DNA of 11,216 nt from Cellvibrionales bacterium UBA5860 (lineage in GTDB: Bacteria > Pseudomonadota > Gammaproteobacteria > Pseudomonadales > Porticoccaceae). The DNA lies in the NCBI GenBank assembly GCA_002431545.1, contig DJFY01000108.1, forward strand, positions 1,224-12,439. The letters run 5' to 3'. Both the position numbers and the translations under genes were made by a program. The notes below the pieces were generated by a model. The model did no database searches. It had not been told where the DNA came from and saw only the letters and a list, made by a program, of their open reading frames with translations. Positions 7,029-11,216 of this stretch are shown here, in pieces (the first letter of the stretch is position 1; every line of letters begins with the position of its first letter).

Positions 7029-8195
7029 TTAAGAGTTAGCTATAACTGATTGATTTATCGATTTTTTGAAGTGACCTAAAGAGGGTTCGTTTTGTCCGAC
7101 GATGACTTCGTCGAGGGCCCCGGACAGGTAGGCTTTCTCTATGTCGATGGATATCTGGTAGTCCTCTTCGTCGACGGTTCTGAAGGCCAGGTCGATGTTC
7201 GCATCCCAGTGCTTTCGGGCTTTTTCCGTGATTACGGGTTCTGGCACATAACAGTCAAAACGGATCACGCACTCGTCGACCCGATCCCGCGATGGAAACA
7301 CGCGCCAGGTTTCCACATGGTCGGCCTGAATGACGAACACGGTATTGGGAAACAGCTGGTAGGAAATAGCTGAGTGGGTGATGAAGTCCCATTGGTTTTC
7401 GGGCAGCTCTCGCAAGCCTTCGATAGAGCGGCGAATGACGGCTTCCCGGTGGTTGAGGCCGAAGGCTTCGAACAGGCACATATTGTGAAAGAACAGCGGT
7501 GCGACCGTATTCTTGTGCAGGGTCTTGAAGTGGTAGGCTTCTAGGAACGTCTCGATTGGCTGCTTCCAATTGGCCCGGCGAGTAATGGTGCGTGTCATAT
7601 CCGCATGGTAGTCGCCAAAGCGGTAACTCGATAGCTCTGACGATAAGCCCGCCAGATGGGTTTCGAGCAGGCTGTTCAGATCCTGGGCGGGGTCGGTTTG
7701 TACCCTGGGGAGCAGCCACAGCATGCCGTCCTTTTCGAGAGTGGGTAAAGGCAGCAGCCCCGATTGCTGCGGGTCGATGCCCGGGAAAGATCGTTTGTCC
7801 GGCAGACTCACGAGTTCACCTTTGTTGTTGTAGTGCCACGCGTGGTAGGGGCAGGTAAATGACGCTTGTCGGCCGCAACCTTTGGTCAGAGGTGCACCGC
7901 GATGACGGCACATATTGACAAATGCTCTGGCCACGCCGTCATCGCCCCTGACCAGGAGAGTTGGTATCTCCCCATAGTCTTCCGCGAGATAGTCCCCGGG
8001 CTTGGCGATCAGGCTCGATAATCCCAAAAATAGCGGGTAATCGCGAAATAACGTGGCTTTTTCTCGCGCGAACCAGTCGTTGGAGGTGTACTCGCTGACA
8101 GCACAGCGCAAAACTTCCTGGCCCTTGTCTGTAGTGCCGGCGTCGATATGGGCCAGCGCTTTGCGAGCGAGCTCAACTTGTAATTGATGTTGCAT
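7029..8195 (-). CDS. Rieske non-heme iron oxygenase, catalytic alpha subunit
   Basis: This 388-residue protein is predicted to hydroxylate, dihydroxylate or demethylate an organic substrate using O2 and electrons from a separate reductase. The N-terminal Rieske [2Fe-2S] site is Cys96-x-His98 and Cys115-x2-His118 (CRHRG and CPYHAWHY), with 16 residues between the pairs. The C-terminal catalytic domain shows NW at 209-210, then ETFLEAYHFKTLH with bridging Glu219 and iron ligands His222 and His227. The third ligand is probably Asp345 in DEEDYQIS. Length is normal for alpha subunits. The ATG at 8195 is preferred; the frame could extend to a TTG at 8234 but the added residues look non-native. No beta subunit, ferredoxin or reductase gene is seen in the window, so electron supply must come from elsewhere. 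It is divergent from the luciferase-like monooxygenase gene across a 122-bp region containing a strong palindrome. The substrate is unknown. Confidence 0.92.
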   Translation of the reverse strand: MQHQLQVELARKALAHIDAGTTDKGQEVLRCAVSEYTSNDWFAREKATLFRDYPLFLGLSSLIAKPGDYLAEDYGEIPTLLVRGDDGVARAFVNMCRHRGAPLTKGCGRQASFTCPYHAWHYNNKGELVSLPDKRSFPGIDPQQSGLLPLPTLEKDGMLWLLPRVQTDPAQDLNSLLETHLAGLSSELSSYRFGDYHADMTRTITRRANWKQPIETFLEAYHFKTLHKNTVAPLFFHNMCLFEAFGLNHREAVIRRSIEGLRELPENQWDFITHSAISYQLFPNTVFVIQADHVETWRVFPSRDRVDECVIRFDCYVPEPVITEKARKHWDANIDLAFRTVDEEDYQISIDIEKAYLSGALDEVIVGQNEPSLGHFKKSINQSVIANS

Positions 8196-8258
8196 ACTGC
8201 GGATTCTCGCGGTTGTTCCGGATTTCCAGGCCAATTCGCTTAGAGGGTGGCTTTGTGC

Positions 8259-8279
8259 AAAAATTGGCCGCCAAATTTT
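8259..8279. promoter_or_regulatory. Near-perfect 21-bp palindrome, candidate operator in divergent promoter region
   Basis: The dyad is AAAA, A, TTGGC, central C8269, GCCAA, A, TTTT. Nine of ten arm positions pair; only A8263/A8275 mismatch. A TATAAC -10-like hexamer for the rightward genes lies at 8284-8289, so the palindrome covers the place where a -35 would be. On the other strand a TAAAAT hexamer (complement of 8275-8280) overlaps its edge. An inverted copy of its AATTGGCC half (8262-8269) occurs as GGCCAATT at 8229-8236, 33 bases away. This layout suits a dimeric regulator controlling both directions. No regulator gene is present in the window. Confidence 0.55.
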
Positions 8280-8283
8280 ATTC

Positions 8284-8289
8284 TATAAC
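8284..8289 (+). promoter_or_regulatory. Candidate -10 element for the rightward monooxygenase operon
   Basis: TATAAC matches the consensus at five of six positions and lies 28 bases before the first monooxygenase ATG. No acceptable -35 is found at 15-19 bases spacing, where the palindrome lies, so the promoter may need an activator bound there or be repressed by one. Confidence 0.35.
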
Positions 8290-8317
8290 CGATTAACAAG
8301 AAAATGGGAGAGTTTAT

Positions 8318-9406
8318 ATGGATGTCGGCGTTGTCATGGCCTTTCAAAGCAGTCACAACCAGCCTTTGTCGGACCTCGAAATCTACCAAAAGGAAATCGA
8401 GATCGCGAAGATGGTTGAGCCCCTGGGCTTTAATTCGATCTGGGGCGTTGAACATCATTTTACCAACTACACCATGTGCCCTAACCCGGTAGAGTTTCTG
8501 ACTTACATGTCGGCAATTACCTCGACACTGAAACTGGGCACGGCTGCGCTCATTCTCCCCTGGCACAAGGATCCGCTGCGCATCGCGACCGATCTGGCGA
8601 TGCTCGACAATCTTTCAAACGGTCGTGTCATCGTCGGTCTGGGTCGCGGGTTAGGCCGGGTTGAATACGACGGTTTCGGTGTCGACATGGGGACGTCTCG
8701 GGATCTGTTTAACGAAGCTGCGCCGATGATCCTCAACGCCCTTGAAACCGGCGTCATGACGGAACACCACGGGGACTTCTTCGATCAAGCAGAAGTCGAT
8801 TTGAGACCGGCGCCCTTTAAAAGTTTCAAGGATAGAACCTATATCGTTTCCATGTCGCCGGATACGGTGCCCCACGCCGCCCGCCTGGGAGGCACCATGA
8901 TGACCTTTGCTGTGGGGCCGTGGAAAGCGCGGGCCAAGGACATACAACAATATCGTGAGTTATTTGAAAAAGAGCACAATCGTCCGGCGCCACCCACTTC
9001 CGCAAATATTTTTACTGTCTGCGACAAAGATCCCGGCCGCGCCAAGGATATGGCCTACAAGTACATGGGTGATTACTGGGAATCCGCCATGGCCCACTAC
9101 GAAATGAAAGGCAAGCATTTCGACGACATCAAGGGGTATGAACACTACGGGCGCTCGGCTGTGGCCATGCGCGAAGACGCAAGCCGCGTCACCGAGCAAT
9201 ATGTCGAACAGCAGATATACGGCACGCCCGATCAATGCCTCGAAAAACTAAAGGGCATCGAGGACATCGTCGGTCCCGTCGAGTTGAACTGCTTCTTCAC
9301 CTACGCCGGCATGGACTACGACTATGCCAAGCAAAGTATGACACTCTTTGCCGAAGAAGCGCTGCCTGTACTGAAAAAATGGCAGTACAAGGAGCATGCG
9401 GCCTGA
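8318..9406 (+). CDS. Luciferase-like (LLM class) flavin-dependent monooxygenase
   Basis: This 362-residue protein belongs to the bacterial luciferase-like TIM-barrel family, which uses reduced FMN or F420. It shows the usual order: N-terminal strand MDVGVVMAF, GFNSIWGVEHHF at 37-48 with the conserved EHH (45-47), TLKLGTAALILPWHKDPLRIA at about 70-90, and LDNLSNGRVIVGLGRGLG at 96-113. The C-terminal region has the YGTPDQCLEKL motif around 281-291, common in LLM proteins. Length is typical. The ATG at 8318 follows GGGAGAG at 8306-8312. It is the first gene of a rightward operon with an alpha/beta-hydrolase-fold protein and a second LLM gene, and is divergent from the Rieske oxygenase. FMNH2 is more likely than F420 if the host is a gammaproteobacterium; no flavin reductase is seen. 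The substrate is unknown: oxygenation of a ketone, aldehyde or terpenoid, or an unrelated redox step, are all possible. Confidence 0.92.
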   Translation: MDVGVVMAFQSSHNQPLSDLEIYQKEIEIAKMVEPLGFNSIWGVEHHFTNYTMCPNPVEFLTYMSAITSTLKLGTAALILPWHKDPLRIATDLAMLDNLSNGRVIVGLGRGLGRVEYDGFGVDMGTSRDLFNEAAPMILNALETGVMTEHHGDFFDQAEVDLRPAPFKSFKDRTYIVSMSPDTVPHAARLGGTMMTFAVGPWKARAKDIQQYRELFEKEHNRPAPPTSANIFTVCDKDPGRAKDMAYKYMGDYWESAMAHYEMKGKHFDDIKGYEHYGRSAVAMREDASRVTEQYVEQQIYGTPDQCLEKLKGIEDIVGPVELNCFFTYAGMDYDYAKQSMTLFAEEALPVLKKWQYKEHAA

Positions 9407-9433
9407 ATATCGACAGTGCCCGCAGCAATGCGA

Positions 9434-9466
9434 CTGCGCTGCGCCCATTTTTCGGGCGTCGCGCAG
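9434..9466 (+). repeat. GC-rich hairpin between LLM and alpha/beta-hydrolase genes
   Basis: The arms CTGCGCTGCGCCC (9434-9446) and GGGCGTCGCGCAG (9454-9466) form a 13-position stem with one mismatch (T9440/C9460) and one G-T pair, around a 7-base loop ATTTTTC. No T-run follows, so it is not a standard terminator. It begins 28 bases after the first LLM stop and ends 27 bases before the next ribosome-binding site. It may protect the upstream mRNA end or set the ratio of the two products. Confidence 0.55.
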
Positions 9467-9506
9467 GTGCCGCCCCTGTACGAACGAATCTTTGAGGAGG
9501 AATTGA

Positions 9507-10298
9507 GTGTCTATCGAAAGTGAACAGAAAACCCTGCAGACGGCGGGGACAGAATTAGTCGTCAACCAGGGCGGCAGCGGCAAGCCCCTGCTGGTGTTGC
9601 ACGATGAACTGGGTGATTCAGGTTGGCTAAAATGGAAACAGGCGCTGGCCGGTTCGCGCACGGTGATCACGCCCCAGCATCCCGGATTTGGCGTTTCACC
9701 GCGCATCGCCTGGGCCCTCACCATTGGTGATCTGGCTAATTTTTATGCCCAGGTGATGGTCGACCAGGGCTGGGTTGGTGCGGATGTTATTGGTTTTGGT
9801 CTGGGCGGCTGGCTGGCGGCGGAAATGGCGGCACAGAATCCTGCCCAGTTCACTACCATGACATTGGTAGGTGCAGCGGGTATTAAACCACCCAGCGGCG
9901 AGATTGCCGATATTTATTACCATACGACAGACCAGTACATCGAATTAAGCGTGAAAGATCCGGAGAACACCGCCGAGTTTGGTGACTTGTATGGTGGCGC
10001 GATGACACCGGAACAGTTTGAGCGTTTTCAGGACGCTACCGCGGAGACCGCGCGTTTTGCCTGGCAACCTTATCTCAACAATCCGGCGTTAAGCCATCGG
10101 TTGGGCCTGGTTCGGGATTTGCCCACACTTATCCTCTGGGGCAAGGACGACAACATAGTGCCTGTGAGCGCCGGAGAGGTTTACCAGCAAGCCATTGCTG
10201 GTGCCAAACTGGTAACTTTTAGCGATTGTGGCCATCGACCGGAAATTGAGCAGACTGAAAAGTTCTTGTCAGAGATAAAAAGCCATTTGGCGGCGTGA
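9507..10298 (+). CDS. Alpha/beta-hydrolase-fold protein lacking the nucleophilic serine
   Basis: This 263-residue protein has the layout of an alpha/beta-hydrolase: LLVLHDELGDSG at 28-39 after strand 3, a nucleophile elbow at 96-101, a short cap around 125-190, LILWGKDDNIVP at 208-219 carrying the acid Asp215, and DCGHRPEIEQ with His243. The elbow reads GFGLGG instead of GxSxGG, so position 98, normally Ser, Asp or Cys, is Gly (codon GGT at 9798-9800). The oxyanion segment HD (32-33) also differs from the usual HG. Acid and histidine are retained. Ordinary ester or amide hydrolysis is therefore unlikely. It could be a lyase, a cofactor-free oxygenase-like protein, an accessory partner, or an inactive remnant, although the frame is intact. 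The GTG start at 9507 follows a strong GAGGAGG at 9494-9500. It lies between two LLM genes, suggesting a role in the same pathway. Confidence 0.88.
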   Translation: MSIESEQKTLQTAGTELVVNQGGSGKPLLVLHDELGDSGWLKWKQALAGSRTVITPQHPGFGVSPRIAWALTIGDLANFYAQVMVDQGWVGADVIGFGLGGWLAAEMAAQNPAQFTTMTLVGAAGIKPPSGEIADIYYHTTDQYIELSVKDPENTAEFGDLYGGAMTPEQFERFQDATAETARFAWQPYLNNPALSHRLGLVRDLPTLILWGKDDNIVPVSAGEVYQQAIAGAKLVTFSDCGHRPEIEQTEKFLSEIKSHLAA

Positions 10299-10365
10299 CC
10301 GAAAATGAATCGTCGATGCCGTTGCGCGCAGGCAGCGGAAACGATATTGATACAGGAGACAAACC

Positions 10366-11216
10366 ATGCACATCGCAACCTTTACTGAAAGGCCTTACGC
10401 CCACGTTCCGGAAGAGGAAGTCATTAAGAATTCCGGATTTTTCGGCGTATCCAACAAGTTTTTGGACCCGGTCAAGGCCGGTGCCCTGTTTAACAGATAT
10501 TTTGATGAAAAACTTTATGCCGAAGAGCTTGGTTTCGATGGTGTAATGCTTAACGAACACCACGCCAACCCCTTCACGCTGGGCGCTATTATGGATGTCG
10601 AAGCGGCAGTTCTGGCACGTATTACCAAAAAAGTAAAAATTTCTCTTATGGGTAACCCCTTGCCAGTTGCCGACCCACTGCGGTTGGCGGAAGAGCTGGC
10701 GACGATCGATATGATATCCGGCGGTCGTCTCGTCACCGGCTGGGTGCGCGGTGCCGGCTGCGAGCAAATTGCCAACAATCGCAACCCGACTTACAACCGG
10801 GAAATGTTTGATGAGGCCCATGACTTTATTATCAAGGCCTGGACCAAAGACGGTCCCTGGCGTTACGAGGGTAAACACTTCGAATATCGCCACGTTAATC
10901 CCTGGGTGAAGCCGATCCAAAAACCTTACCCTGAAACCTGGATTCCCAGTCTCGTGAGTCCGGAAACGGCTGAGTTCGCCGCACGCAACCGCTATAGCTA
11001 TATCGCGTTGGCGACCTTTTTGCCGCCGACGGTGGAAATGTGGAATCTGTACGCCGACACCGCCGCGAAAGAAGGATATCAGGCCGGACCCGAGTGCTTT
11101 GGGTACTTGCAAAAAGTGGTTTGTGCCGACACTGACGAAGAAGCCTACGAGCTGGGTAAGAACTACGTTTACGGTGGAGGTCAGCCTGCCTTCTGTCGTC
11201 CTGAGTGGATGTTTCC
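10366..11216 (+). CDS. Second luciferase-like flavin monooxygenase, partial (3' end beyond window)
   Basis: The frame is open from the ATG at 10366 to the window edge, giving 283 residues without a stop. AGGAG at 10354-10358 lies 7 bases upstream. Luciferase-like family signs are MHIATFTERP at the start, a helix-strand unit EELGFDGVMLNEHHANPF at 53-70 with NEHH (63-66), KVKISLMGNPLP followed by DPLRLAEELATID, and SGGRLVTGWVRGAG at 118-131. Sequence differs clearly from the first LLM protein of the operon, so it is not a recent duplicate. The EHH and SGGR elements are shared. About 60-100 residues are expected beyond the window. It follows the alpha/beta-hydrolase gene by 67 bp and is probably cotranscribed. 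The flavin and substrate are not determinable here. Whether it works with the first LLM protein as a heteromer, as LuxA/LuxB do, is open. Confidence 0.9.
   Translation, partial: MHIATFTERPYAHVPEEEVIKNSGFFGVSNKFLDPVKAGALFNRYFDEKLYAEELGFDGVMLNEHHANPFTLGAIMDVEAAVLARITKKVKISLMGNPLPVADPLRLAEELATIDMISGGRLVTGWVRGAGCEQIANNRNPTYNREMFDEAHDFIIKAWTKDGPWRYEGKHFEYRHVNPWVKPIQKPYPETWIPSLVSPETAEFAARNRYSYIALATFLPPTVEMWNLYADTAAKEGYQAGPECFGYLQKVVCADTDEEAYELGKNYVYGGGQPAFCRPEWMF

Noticed and set aside
8196..8234. TTG start giving a 13-residue longer Rieske oxygenase
   Set aside because: The added residues look non-native and would run the gene into the divergent promoter region; the ATG at 8195 is the simpler choice, although its ribosome site is weak.
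10219..11112. 297-codon open frame on the minus strand
   Set aside because: It is antisense to the end of the alpha/beta-hydrolase-fold gene and to the second LLM gene. The plus strand has AGGAG plus ATG and continuous luciferase-family sequence, so the minus frame is a shadow.

Overview
The window looks like a chromosomal segment of a heterotrophic gammaproteobacterium, probably marine. This rests only on the gene repertoire (a glucosylglycerate cluster, luciferase-like monooxygenases and a Rieske oxygenase) and moderate GC. No rRNA, tRNA, CRISPR array, insertion sequence or phage gene is visible. Coding density is high and the longest gene-free stretch is about 200 bp.

Region 1 (3-1106, minus strand) is a complete zinc-dependent medium-chain alcohol dehydrogenase. 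It lies downstream of region 2 on the same strand, with no convincing terminator between them.

Region 2 (1296-6168, minus strand) is a tightly packed four-gene operon for the compatible solute glucosylglycerate. In transcription order it encodes a D-glycerate 3-kinase, a glucosyl-3-phosphoglycerate phosphatase of the MpgP/HAD type, glucosyl-3-phosphoglycerate synthase GpgS, and a GH13 subfamily 18 phosphorylase best read as glucosylglycerate phosphorylase. GpgS and the phosphatase make glucosylglycerate from NDP-glucose and 3-phosphoglycerate. The phosphorylase splits it with phosphate into glucose 1-phosphate and glycerate. The kinase returns glycerate to 3-phosphoglycerate. Synthesis and recovery therefore sit in one transcription unit.

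Region 3 (6343-6904, plus strand) is a monocistronic Prx5-type peroxiredoxin. It is transcribed divergently from the glucosylglycerate operon and ends at a strong intrinsic terminator.

Region 4 (7029-11216) is a divergent oxidative locus of unknown substrate. A Rieske non-heme iron oxygenase points left. A luciferase-like flavin monooxygenase, an alpha/beta-hydrolase-fold protein and a second luciferase-like monooxygenase (cut by the window end) point right. The Rieske/monooxygenase promoter region holds a 21-bp near-perfect palindrome, a good operator candidate. The alpha/beta-hydrolase protein has glycine where the nucleophilic serine should be, so it may not be a classical hydrolase. This region is the least explained part of the window.
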